This document shows, piece by piece, positions 5,821-12,170 of a stretch of 20,553 nt of DNA. The first letter of the stretch is position 1. Every line of letters starts with the position of its first letter. The position numbers and the translations under genes are program-made. The notes below the pieces were generated by a model. The model was not told where the DNA came from. It worked only from the letters and a program-made list of their open reading frames with translations, and searched no databases. The stretch covers positions 1-20,553 of the forward strand of contig JAZNQD010000070.1 of assembly GCA_045589955.1 (NCBI GenBank), written 5' to 3'. This DNA comes from CAJGCS01 sp045589955 (GTDB taxonomy: Bacteria; Bacillota_I; Bacilli_A; ML615J-28; CAG-313).

Positions 5821-6402
5821 TTAATAATATGGAAAATAAGCATTTCTTATTTTAGAAATTTCTCTTTTTAGTTTTTTATTACATTCTTCTAAGTCAAAAT
5901 CATTAAAGTCTAGTATTGTATGTCTTCCTCTTTTAATAAATAATAAAGGATATTCTAAAGGTTTACCATCTAAATAATCTTCTAAAATAAACTTCCCATC
6001 TTCCACAATACCATATCCAACTCCATCAACAACTCTTGGAATTCTATATATTTCTTTTAATTCAATTTGTTCTATTACTTCAATAACAAATTCATAATCT
6101 TCTCCAAAATCATATGTCATCATAAATTTATTGTTTTTAATATCTAATTGATCTAAAGTTACTAACCAAGTATAAATACCTTTATCCGGATAACCCATTT
6201 CTTCTGCTTCTCTTAAACTAATTTCGCATTCGTATTTTTTAGAATCATCCTCAAACTTGTATAAATGATATGCTAATGTATTAAATATTGAAAGAATCGT
6301 AAATGCTAATTCATCTAAATCATTATCATGTTTAAATAAAATAGTTCTATTTAATCTATCTTCATAGTTATTAAGTGATATTTTTAATTTGTAATATTTC
6401 AT
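5821..6402 (-). CDS. pRiA4b ORF-3-like protein
   Basis: This 193-aa protein resembles the plasmid pRiA4b ORF-3 family, also annotated as the IS1096 passenger (TnpR-like) family. It starts with KYYKLKISL; the family hallmark TYDFGEDYEFVIEV is at 96-109, followed by PRVVDGVGYGIVED at 122-135, a degenerate form of the family's P-x-x-x-GG-x-GY loop. The function of the family is unknown despite the old recombinase-related name. ATG at 6402 follows an AGAGGT ribosome site and lies 10 nt beyond the preceding gene's stop, so it is co-transcribed with the phosphorylase and the 104-aa protein upstream. The acidic C-terminal region (ILDFNDFDLEECNKKLKREI) ends in an aromatic tail YFPYY. Confidence 0.75.
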   Translation of the reverse strand: MKYYKLKISLNNYEDRLNRTILFKHDNDLDELAFTILSIFNTLAYHLYKFEDDSKKYECEISLREAEEMGYPDKGIYTWLVTLDQLDIKNNKFMMTYDFGEDYEFVIEVIEQIELKEIYRIPRVVDGVGYGIVEDGKFILEDYLDGKPLEYPLLFIKRGRHTILDFNDFDLEECNKKLKREISKIRNAYFPYY

Positions 6403-6412
6403 AGCTTACCTC

Positions 6413-6727
6413 TTATAAATTTAGCCACATTTGAATTGATTCTTTTATTTCATCACTAAAGTCAATTATCTCATCAAATGATATTACATTATATTTAATC
6501 AAAGAAACGAGATTTTCTACCAATAACGATCTACTCATTTCTATTACAACACCAGGATTATATTGATCTTTTTTTATTCTATCATTTAACTCCCAAAATA
6601 TAGTTGAAGCTTCTTTATCTTGACTTAATATACCAACATATTCTTTATTTAGTTTAGTCATATACCTTTCTTGCCATATTGGTATTAACTTTTTAAATAG
6701 TTTCCAATCACTTTCTTTATAACTCAT
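6413..6727 (-). CDS. Conserved hypothetical protein, 104 aa
   Basis: A small, soluble, helical protein beginning MSYKESDWKLFKKLIPIWQE. Other recognisable stretches are YMTKLNKEYVGILS, KEASTIFWELNDRIKKD, NPGVVIEMSR and NVISFDEIIDFSDE. Relatives with the DWKLF…W.E.YM, FWEL…RI and PGV.IE patterns are widespread in gut Firmicutes. They are sometimes labelled multidrug transporter, which cannot be right because there is no membrane segment. No biochemical function is known to me. ATG at 6727 has an AAGGAG ribosome site and follows the phosphorylase stop by 27 nt. The next gene starts 10 nt after its stop, giving a three-gene unit. Confidence 0.75.
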   Translation of the reverse strand: MSYKESDWKLFKKLIPIWQERYMTKLNKEYVGILSQDKEASTIFWELNDRIKKDQYNPGVVIEMSRSLLVENLVSLIKYNVISFDEIIDFSDEIKESIQMWLNL

Positions 6728-6754
6728 TTTAAAATTCTCCTTTTGGCGACCACT

Positions 6755-7543
6755 TTATTCTAACATTAATGAAAATATAATATTTGGTATAATATTATAT
6801 CTTATGTGATGATACTTTTTCATATCTCCATCTGTTCTACCTGAAATTAATGATTTATTTTGTACTGTATTATCTGATACAACGAGTAGCGCAACACATT
6901 CTTTTTCTGCAACTTGACATGCACTAAACAATGCTGATGTTTCCATTTCAATTGCTTTACAACCTAAATTTAATATTTCCTCAATATGAGCAAATTGTCC
7001 AGCAATTGTATCCACACTATAAACTTTAATATCTTTATAATCTATATTTTCATTTTTTAAATAATTTATTGTAGTATCATATAATTTTTTTGTTGGATGA
7101 TATTCTTTATGTAATGACTCCTTATTAATTGCTTCGTACATATAAGTTGAAAAGGCTTCTCCAGAAACACTTATAGATGGTATTAATAAATCACCAATAT
7201 TAACATCATTTGAAATAGAACCAACTGAACCAGCAAATATAATTCTCTTACATTTAGTAAATGATAATAGTAATACTATTTCACCTAAGTTGGTTGCTCC
7301 AACATAACTTCTAATATGAAGAAATGATTTGTTATTATAAGTGATTCTATGCACATCTGGGAATTCATCACTTAATAATTCAATCTTACAATCATAATTA
7401 TTATATAGTTTATTAGGATGCCACCAAGGAGCAAGAACAACTACTTCAGTTATTTCTTCTTCAGTTATTCCTAATCTATTGACTAATTTAGAACTATCTC
7501 CATATTTATCAATTGAATGTTTTAATTGTTCTTTTGTAAGCAT
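6755..7543 (-). CDS. Nucleoside phosphorylase-family protein (PNP/UDP fold)
   Basis: This 262-aa protein starts at ATG 7543 with an AAAGGAG ribosome site. An upstream in-frame extension was rejected because the promoter lies within it. The PNP_UDP pattern is visible: AGSVGSI phosphate/ribose loop (104-110), GDLLIP (117-122), AIEMETSALF (197-206) with the nucleoside-ribose EMET motif, and VVSDN (221-225) with the Asp used for purine-type base recognition. It should cleave a nucleoside phosphorolytically in the cytoplasm; the N-terminal ~40 residues and the substrate cannot be settled by eye. It heads an operon with two proteins of unknown role and a dead DUF1016 gene, unlike a normal salvage operon. 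Confidence 0.85.
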   Translation of the reverse strand: MLTKEQLKHSIDKYGDSSKLVNRLGITEEEITEVVVLAPWWHPNKLYNNYDCKIELLSDEFPDVHRITYNNKSFLHIRSYVGATNLGEIVLLLSFTKCKRIIFAGSVGSISNDVNIGDLLIPSISVSGEAFSTYMYEAINKESLHKEYHPTKKLYDTTINYLKNENIDYKDIKVYSVDTIAGQFAHIEEILNLGCKAIEMETSALFSACQVAEKECVALLVVSDNTVQNKSLISGRTDGDMKKYHHIRYNIIPNIIFSLMLE

Positions 7544-7567
7544 TGCAATCACTCCTTTCACACGTAT

Positions 7568-7596
7568 ATTATACACTAAAACTAATTTAATTTCCA
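7568..7596 (-). promoter_or_regulatory. Promoter of the phosphorylase operon
   Basis: TGGAAA (7591-7596), a 17-nt spacer and TATAAT (7568-7573) on the minus strand lead into GTGTATAATATACGTGTGAA, close to the ATPase promoter at 4776-4804. The transcription start falls about 18-20 nt before the ATG. Confidence 0.7.
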
Positions 7597-7715
7597 CCAT
7601 TGTCTCTTATAGGTTCGAGTCCCATCAGAACCTAACATTCGAATCCCGTAAGTTAATGGTTCGAGTCGTGGTCAGTCTCCTTAGGTATTTAAATCTAAAT
7701 GTTTCATAAATTTAT

Positions 7716-7757
7716 AAAAATAAAGAGGATATTCTAACCTAAAATGGTTAAAATACC
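7716..7757 (-). terminator. Repeat terminator T2, copy 2
   Basis: Arms 7728-7739 and 7746-7757 form 12 pairs on the minus-strand RNA, with two or more G-U pairs that would be mismatches on the plus strand. UCUUUAUUUUU follows. Confidence 0.65.
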
Positions 7758-7768
7758 CTATAAAATGT

Positions 7769-7797
7769 AAAAAAAATAAGCCTTACTAGAAGACTTA
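7769..7797 (-). terminator. Repeat terminator T1, copy 2 (ends the toxin-antitoxin operon)
   Basis: The same seven-pair stem, CTAGT loop and eight-U tract as at 3172-3200, about 70 nt past the YafQ stop codon. Confidence 0.7.
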
Positions 7798-7817
7798 CAG
7801 ATTTCAAAAAATGTGTC

Positions 7818-7858
7818 ATTACTACAAAATGTTTCACGATGCAACTTTTAGTAGTGAT
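7818..7858. repeat. Hairpin homologous to 3284-3318 with changed arms
   Basis: ACTACAAAA (7821-7829) pairs with TTTT-A-GTAGT (7846-7855, one bulged A), extended by three outer pairs. The loop TGTTTCACGATGCAAC matches the loop of the hairpin at 3284-3318, while both arms differ in a compensating way. Confidence 0.65.
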
Positions 7859-7867
7859 AAAAAATTT

Positions 7868-8146
7868 TCATGAAAACAAATCCGAGTGACTACCTAATCT
7901 TGCTAAAACAAGTGTTAAAGTATTATTTTCAACGTAATATATTAATAACCAATCTGGTTCTATATGACATTCTCGTAGTCCTTTATATTCACCAGATAAA
8001 GAATGATCTCTATACTTTTCTTCTAATTTTTCCAAATTAGCAAGTTTTTCAATTACATTAAACAATTTATCTAGATTTTTATTTTGCTTTTGTGCAAGTT
8101 TTAAATCTTTGGCAAATCTACTCGAATACTTAACAGTTAGCTTCAT
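7868..8146 (-). CDS. yafQ: YafQ-family mRNA interferase toxin
   Basis: This 92-aa RelE-superfamily toxin carries all residues known to matter in E. coli YafQ at matching places: His48, His61, Asp65 and Trp66, Arg83, His87 and Phe91, in DHSLSGEYKGLRECHIEPDW and ARLGSHSDLF. Such toxins cut mRNA on the ribosome unless bound by their antitoxin. ATG at 8146 is chosen because it lies one base past the antitoxin stop with AGGTG about 8 nt upstream. A GTG at 8155 in the same frame is an alternative that would overlap the antitoxin. The catalytic set is complete, so it should be active when free. Confidence 0.92.
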   Translation of the reverse strand: MKLTVKYSSRFAKDLKLAQKQNKNLDKLFNVIEKLANLEKLEEKYRDHSLSGEYKGLRECHIEPDWLLIYYVENNTLTLVLARLGSHSDLFS

Positions 8147-8147
8147 A

Positions 8148-8420
8148 CTATGCACCTAATGATTTTCTTAGTTCTTCAATACTTGTGAATCCAATACTAT
8201 CATCATTTGCTAAATGTATGCTTTCTTCAATTGCTTCAATAGTTTCTTTATTTGGTGTATTGCCTTTTATTTCAAAAGGAATTCCATTAACTCTAATTAC
8301 TTGTCTTAAAAACATATTAATTGCGGTAGTCATATTTAGTCCTAAATCTTCTAAAACTTTTTCAGAATTATCTTTAACACTTTTATCAACACGAATATTT
8401 AAATTAGTTGAATTATTCAT
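8148..8420 (-). CDS. dinJ: RelB/DinJ-family antitoxin
   Basis: This 90-aa protein has an N-terminal ribbon-helix-helix DNA-binding region: NLNIRVDKSVKDNSEKVLED, then GLNMTTAINMFLRQVI, then NGIPFEI. This is the standard DinJ order. The C-terminal ~40 residues (ETIEAIEESIHLAND…EELRKSLGA) form the toxin-wrapping tail. ATG at 8420 follows a GGAGG ribosome site. It precedes the YafQ gene by one base. As in other systems of this type it should repress its own promoter, alone and together with the toxin. Confidence 0.92.
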   Translation of the reverse strand: MNNSTNLNIRVDKSVKDNSEKVLEDLGLNMTTAINMFLRQVIRVNGIPFEIKGNTPNKETIEAIEESIHLANDDSIGFTSIEELRKSLGA

Positions 8421-8448
8421 AAAATACCTCCACTATTATTATATGTCA

Positions 8449-8485
8449 ATTATAACACATTATGTAGACGTTGTCAATATATTGT
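8449..8485 (-). promoter_or_regulatory. Consensus promoter and candidate operator of dinJ-yafQ
   Basis: TTGACA (8472-8477), a 17-nt spacer and TATAAT (8449-8454): full sigma-A consensus on the minus strand. The -35 overlaps a perfect 10-bp palindrome CAATATATTG (8475-8484), flanked by repeated TGTCA words (8444, 8472, 8483), a plausible DinJ operator. Confidence 0.85.
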
Positions 8486-8492
8486 CATTATT

Positions 8493-9454
8493 TTATTCTT
8501 TTATTAAAATATATTTACCAGATTTTCTTCTACCAAATGTATAATCTCCTGTTTTCCATTCATAAACCAAGTATTCTACATTATTTATTATTACAATTTC
8601 ATATTTTGATAATGTCATGCTATATTTATTATCAATTACTTTACCTTTTGTCCATAATAAATGATTTAGTGTAGTTTTATTAATTCTATCTTCTATTAAT
8701 TTCCCACCTTTACAAAATATTAATCTTTGTAAAAATAGATCTTCTTGTTTGGATTTCACTACTTGCTCAATATCATCACCATATGTAAATGCAATTGATT
8801 TCCATATTCCTAATACATTTTCATCATTAACGAATTCGTAACTAACATCATCAATCTGCTTAATTTCATCAATAGAATACTCTTTATTATCGATTTTTCT
8901 GAATTTAACTTTCTTACCAATTTCTCCATTTACATCAACAACACTAAGTACTAATATATTATCTACTACTTCATATGGATGATAAGTATCGATGATTTTT
9001 AAATATCCTTTTGTCCAACTAAACACCCAGTATTCTTTTCCATTAGGTAGAAAATATAACTCTTTAAATGGGAATGGCTCATTTTCTAATAGTTCCCATT
9101 TACCAACTACTTTGTCATCATTTACAAATACCATTTCAGTACACTCTCCTTTTTCAATTATTGATTCAATATGACTAATATTTTTCTTTATATTAATCAT
9201 TTGTTCCTTCAAGGACTCAACTTTTGAAATAAGTAAGTCTGGATTAATATTTTTGATTTCTTCTAATGTGAAGCCCATACTCTTATATTGTAATATCATT
9301 AATACTTGTTCTACATTTTTCTCATCATAATATCTATACCCCGTGTATTTATCAATATAAGCTGGTTGTATCAATTCTTTTTCTTCATAAAATCTAATTG
9401 TTTTTACACTTATACCAACAACATTAGAAAAATCACCTATTTTAAATATTTCAT
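8493..9454 (-). CDS. MerR-family regulator with repeated beta-rich effector domain; start broken or non-standard
   Basis: The frame encodes FKIGDFSNVVGISVKTIRFY and the following YIDKYTGYRYY, a complete MerR winged HTH, then a coiled dimerisation helix (SKVESLKEQMINIKKNISHI). Two related ~90-aa repeats follow, each with VNDxxVxGxW, an LFLxxLIFxxGGK-like strand and WTKG, the second ending YEWKTGDYTFGRR. This repeated domain occurs in Firmicute regulators and BlaR1-like proteins and may bind a ligand. The ATG at 9454 has an ideal AGGAGG site but is one base out of frame: ATGAAATATTTAAAATAG, where MKYFKIGD needs one more T. Otherwise translation must begin at AUA 9449 or at an internal TTG (9374), which would lose the HTH. 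A real frameshift, a rare start or a sequencing error are all possible. Confidence 0.75.
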
Positions 9455-9498
9455 AAAGCCTCCTTTGTAATAATTGCTAGCTAACTTATTACAATATG

Positions 9499-9529
9499 AT
9501 TATAACATTACAGCTAACTGGAGAGTCAA
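9499..9529 (-). promoter_or_regulatory. MerR-type promoter with 19-nt spacer
   Basis: TTGACT (9524-9529) and TATAAT (9499-9504) on the minus strand are 19 nt apart, the elongated spacing that MerR proteins correct by twisting DNA. An imperfect dyad CAG-TTAG-CTG lies in the spacer. AGTTAGCT recurs 3' of the -10 (9478-9485). The regulator therefore probably controls its own gene. Confidence 0.75.
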
Positions 9530-9584
9530 GTAAATTATCTTAATTATATTATACATTATAAAAAAGTCAATTTCAAACAAAGAT

Positions 9585-9652
9585 AGTTCAAATCCCATCA
9601 ACCGACTATTTTTACAGTCATCTTAAAATAACCTATATTCAAATCCCATTAG
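9585..9652. repeat. Two further T-arm-like words near the tRNA gene
   Basis: GTTCAAATCCCATCAACC at ~9587 and ATTCAAATCCCATTAGTTG at ~9638 resemble tRNA T-arms on the plus strand, as in the ~213-bp repeats. No complete tRNA can be folded around them. The rest of 9530-9680 shows nothing else. Confidence 0.4.
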
Positions 9653-9680
9653 TTGAACAAAACCTTAATCTTTACAGAAA

Positions 9681-9709
9681 AATAAAAAAATGCACCTGAA
9701 TAGATGCAT
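9681..9709 (-). terminator. Terminator of the tRNA-Leu transcript
   Basis: On the minus strand ATGCATCT-ATTC-AGGTGCAT (8 pairs, one G-U) is followed by UUUUUUUAUUUUU. It lies ~70 nt beyond the tRNA 3' end. Confidence 0.8.
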
Positions 9710-9780
9710 AATTCCTTGATTTTGATGTTAAAATCGTTATATTTTCGCTATAAATCTGATGACTTATAGACACATTCTAA

Positions 9781-9865
9781 TGGTGCCGGTGGTCGGAGTC
9801 GAACCGACACGCCTTGAGGGCACAGGATTTTGGGTCTTGCGTGTCTACCATTTCACCACACCGGC
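9781..9865 (-). tRNA. trnL: tRNA-Leu(CAA), with unusual anticodon arm
   Basis: This 85-nt class II tRNA has acceptor GCCGGTG/CACCGGC (7 pairs), discriminator A and encoded CCA. The D-stem is GTG/CAC with GG in its loop, there is a long variable arm with a 4-bp stem, and the T-stem is GTCGG/CCGAC around TTCGACT. With normal spacing the anticodon loop is CCCAAAA, giving anticodon CAA (reads UUG, leucine). Position 33 is then C instead of the near-universal U, and the anticodon stem has an A-C mismatch at 29-41. The gene may be functional or beginning to decay. It marks the junction between the minus-strand accessory half and the plus-strand core half. Confidence 0.9.
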
Positions 9866-9928
9866 ATCTTTAATATTTTACTATATTTTTAATAGATTTG
9901 CAAGCAAATAAATTTATAAGTGTTTCCA

Positions 9929-9976
9929 TTGAAAAAAAGTTGAAAATATTATATAATAAATTAGTTTTAAAACTAA
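9929..9976 (+). promoter_or_regulatory. Promoter and MarR operator of the exporter operon
   Basis: TTGAAA (9929-9934), a 17-nt spacer and TATAAT (9952-9957) are followed by a perfect 16-bp palindrome TTAGTTTTAAAACTAA (9961-9976) covering the start site. A second overlapping dyad AAATTAGTT/AACTAATTT spans 9958-9983. The position is ideal for autorepression by the first gene product. Confidence 0.8.
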
Positions 9977-9997
9977 CTAATTTATAGAGGATAATTT

Positions 9998-10453
9998 ATG
10001 GAAAGAAAAGAACATGATAAAACATTATTAATGAAACTAAATGATGTTTCAAAAATATTCAAAGATTACATACGTAAAGAGTCGGATAAGATTGGCTTAA
10101 AATGTGCTTATCGTCCAATTTTATTTCATCTTTTAAAAAATGAAGGCCTAAGCCAAGCGGAGATTGCGGAAAAGACAATTCTTAAAGCTCCTACAGTAAG
10201 CCTAACTTTACAAAAAATGGAATATGAAGGTTTAATTATCCGTAAGACATCGGATGAAGACCAACGACAAACACGCGTATATATCACTGATAAGGGCCGT
10301 GAAATCTTTGAGTTATCTCATCAAATTGCTAGTGGTTTAGAAGAAAAGATTGTTAAACATCTTACTGATGAAGATATCCAACTAGCAAATGAACTTATTG
10401 AAAAGATATTGAAAGCAACGCTAGAAGAGGTAGAACAAAATGAAAATATTTAA
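9998..10453 (+). CDS. MarR-family transcriptional repressor
   Basis: This 151-aa protein has a MarR winged HTH in the middle: LFHLLKNEGLSQAEIAEKT, then LKAPTVSLTLQKMEYEGLI, then a basic wing RKTSDEDQRQTRVYITDKGR. Flanking N- and C-terminal helices form the dimer interface. MarR proteins usually repress an efflux operon until a toxic ligand binds. ATG at 9998 follows an AGAGG site, and the 3' end overlaps the first exporter gene by 14 nt, so the three genes form one translationally coupled operon. The 16-bp palindrome over the promoter is its likely site. The inducer cannot be inferred. Confidence 0.93.
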   Translation: MERKEHDKTLLMKLNDVSKIFKDYIRKESDKIGLKCAYRPILFHLLKNEGLSQAEIAEKTILKAPTVSLTLQKMEYEGLIIRKTSDEDQRQTRVYITDKGREIFELSHQIASGLEEKIVKHLTDEDIQLANELIEKILKATLEEVEQNENI

Positions 10454-12170
10454 ATATCTAAAACCATATTGGTTTTTTGCTTTAATGGCACCTTTAACAA
10501 TGATTGGTGAAGTTGTTATGGACTTAATCCAACCAAAGTTAATGGCAGAGATTGTTAACGTTGGTTTAGTTAATGGTTTCTACGATGTTATTCTAACTAA
10601 AGGTGTCTTAATGTTAGTCTTATCTTTTGTTGGGGGAGTAATGGGGTTTGCATCAGCTGGATTTGCCTCAGCTGCAAGCCAAGGCTTTGCCCATGACTTA
10701 AGAAAAGATTGCTTTAATAAAATTATGTCATTATCATTTCAACAAACTGATTCGTTTACTACAGGATCCCTTGTTACAAGAATGACAAATGATATTACAA
10801 TGATCCAACAACTTGTTAACTCATTTATTCGTATGTTTGTAAGAATGTTTGCCTTTTTCTTTGGGGGAATGTTCTTCTTACTTTCAATCGAACCAAAATT
10901 TGGTTTAGTATTACTAATAATGATACCATTTGAAATTCTTGCAATTTTCTTTTTCTTAAAGAAGGTTGCTCCTTACTTTAGAAAAGTTCAAGAAAGACGT
11001 GATGATTTGAATGCAATTATGCAAGAAAATGTATCAGGCTCACGTGTTGTAAAAGCTTATGTTCGTGAAGCGTACGAAGGAGAAAGATTTGATAAAGCAA
11101 TAATCAATTTATCTAATACTATGATTAAAGTTGGGAATATTATGTCATTCCTAATGCCAATTATGAGTATTATGATGAATGCAACTGTTGTTATTATCAT
11201 CGTTATTGGTGGCTTAAATGTTCGTAGTGTTACTGGCGATTTACTTGTTGGTGATGTTATGAGTGCAATTTCATATGTTAGTAGAATCCTAAACTCTGTT
11301 ATGATGTTTGGTATGATGTTCCAAACAATCACACAAGGCCGTTCTAGTATTGAACGTGTAAATCAAATCTTAAATACAGAACCAGTGATTGTTGGTGGAG
11401 ATAAACTTGCAAATGATATTAATGGTGTAATCGAATTTAAAAATGTCTCTTTCAAATATCCTGAGGCACAAGGTGAACCAGTAATTAACGACTTCAGTGT
11501 TAAAGTAGAAAAAGGAAAAACTTTAGCAATACTAGGTGCTACAGGCTCTGGTAAAACATCACTTGTTAATCTTGTTCCAAGATTCTATGATGTTGTTGAA
11601 GGTGAAGTTTTAATAGATGGAATCAATGTTAAAGAATTTGATTTAAAGAGTTTAAGAAGTGAAATTGGTGTTGTCTTCCAAAAAACAGAATTATTCTCTG
11701 GAACTATTGAAGAAAATATTCGTTGGGGTGATGAAGAAGCATCATTTGAAGATATCAAAAAAGCATGCCAAATTGCTCAAGCTGATGATTTTATTGAAAG
11801 TTTTAGTGAAGGCTATAAAACAATGATTGCATCAAAAGGTAGCTCTTTATCAGGTGGACAAAAACAACGTTTAGCAATAGCTCGTGCTATTTTAAAGAAA
11901 CCAAAGATTTTAATCTTTGATGATGCAACAAGTGCACTTGACCTTGCAACTGAAGCAAAACTTTACAAGGCTTTAAGAGAAAACTTAACTGATGTAACAA
12001 TCTTGCTTGTTGCTCAACGTGTTGCAAGTGCTAAAACTGCTAGTCAAATAGCAGTAATTGATAATGGTAGTTTAGCAGCTCTTGGTACAAATGATGAATT
12101 ATTAGAAACATCAACAATTTATCAAGACATTTACAACTCTCAATTAAAACAAGGGAGTGAGGTGAAATAG
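10440..12170 (+). CDS. ABC multidrug-type exporter subunit A (degenerate catalytic site)
   Basis: This 576-aa half-transporter has six membrane helices in residues ~10-310 and a nucleotide-binding domain after ~330. Motifs are Walker A GATGSGKT (366-373), Q-loop Q414, signature LSGGQ (470-474) and Walker B ILIFDD (490-495), with Asp495 where the catalytic Glu belongs. The H-loop has Gln526 instead of His (LLVAQRVAS). This is the pattern of the degenerate-site half of heterodimeric exporters such as BmrC/BmrD, LmrC/LmrD and TM287/288. It pairs with the next gene, which starts directly after its stop codon. Located in the cytoplasmic membrane; a drug, lipid or peptide substrate is likely but unknown. 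Control is by the MarR protein. Confidence 0.95.
   Translation: MKIFKYLKPYWFFALMAPLTMIGEVVMDLIQPKLMAEIVNVGLVNGFYDVILTKGVLMLVLSFVGGVMGFASAGFASAASQGFAHDLRKDCFNKIMSLSFQQTDSFTTGSLVTRMTNDITMIQQLVNSFIRMFVRMFAFFFGGMFFLLSIEPKFGLVLLIMIPFEILAIFFFLKKVAPYFRKVQERRDDLNAIMQENVSGSRVVKAYVREAYEGERFDKAIINLSNTMIKVGNIMSFLMPIMSIMMNATVVIIIVIGGLNVRSVTGDLLVGDVMSAISYVSRILNSVMMFGMMFQTITQGRSSIERVNQILNTEPVIVGGDKLANDINGVIEFKNVSFKYPEAQGEPVINDFSVKVEKGKTLAILGATGSGKTSLVNLVPRFYDVVEGEVLIDGINVKEFDLKSLRSEIGVVFQKTELFSGTIEENIRWGDEEASFEDIKKACQIAQADDFIESFSEGYKTMIASKGSSLSGGQKQRLAIARAILKKPKILIFDDATSALDLATEAKLYKALRENLTDVTILLVAQRVASAKTASQIAVIDNGSLAALGTNDELLETSTIYQDIYNSQLKQGSEVK

Larger units (their letters stand above)
7603..7816. repeat. 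~213-bp intergenic repeat, copy 2
   Basis: The partner of 3008-3219, in the same orientation, with T-arm-like words GGTTCGAGTCCC (7612) and GGTTCGAGTCGT plus a decayed middle one (CATTCGAATCCC). The right ~70 bp are nearly identical to copy 1. It begins a few bases upstream of the phosphorylase -35 element and ends just past the toxin-antitoxin operon, so it fills the whole space between two minus-strand units (7597-7867). Confidence 0.85.

Noticed and set aside
7544..7600. Upstream extension of the nucleoside phosphorylase (19 more residues)
   Set aside because: The -10 and -35 elements and the AAAGGAG site lie inside it, so it is not translated.
8185..8674. Plus-strand open frames opposite the DinJ and MerR genes
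   Set aside because: They are antisense to clearly conserved genes, are hydrophobic low-complexity translations and have no ribosome sites.
11057..11332. Minus-strand open frame opposite exporter subunit A
   Set aside because: Complement of a membrane-helix region; no ribosome site or family match.
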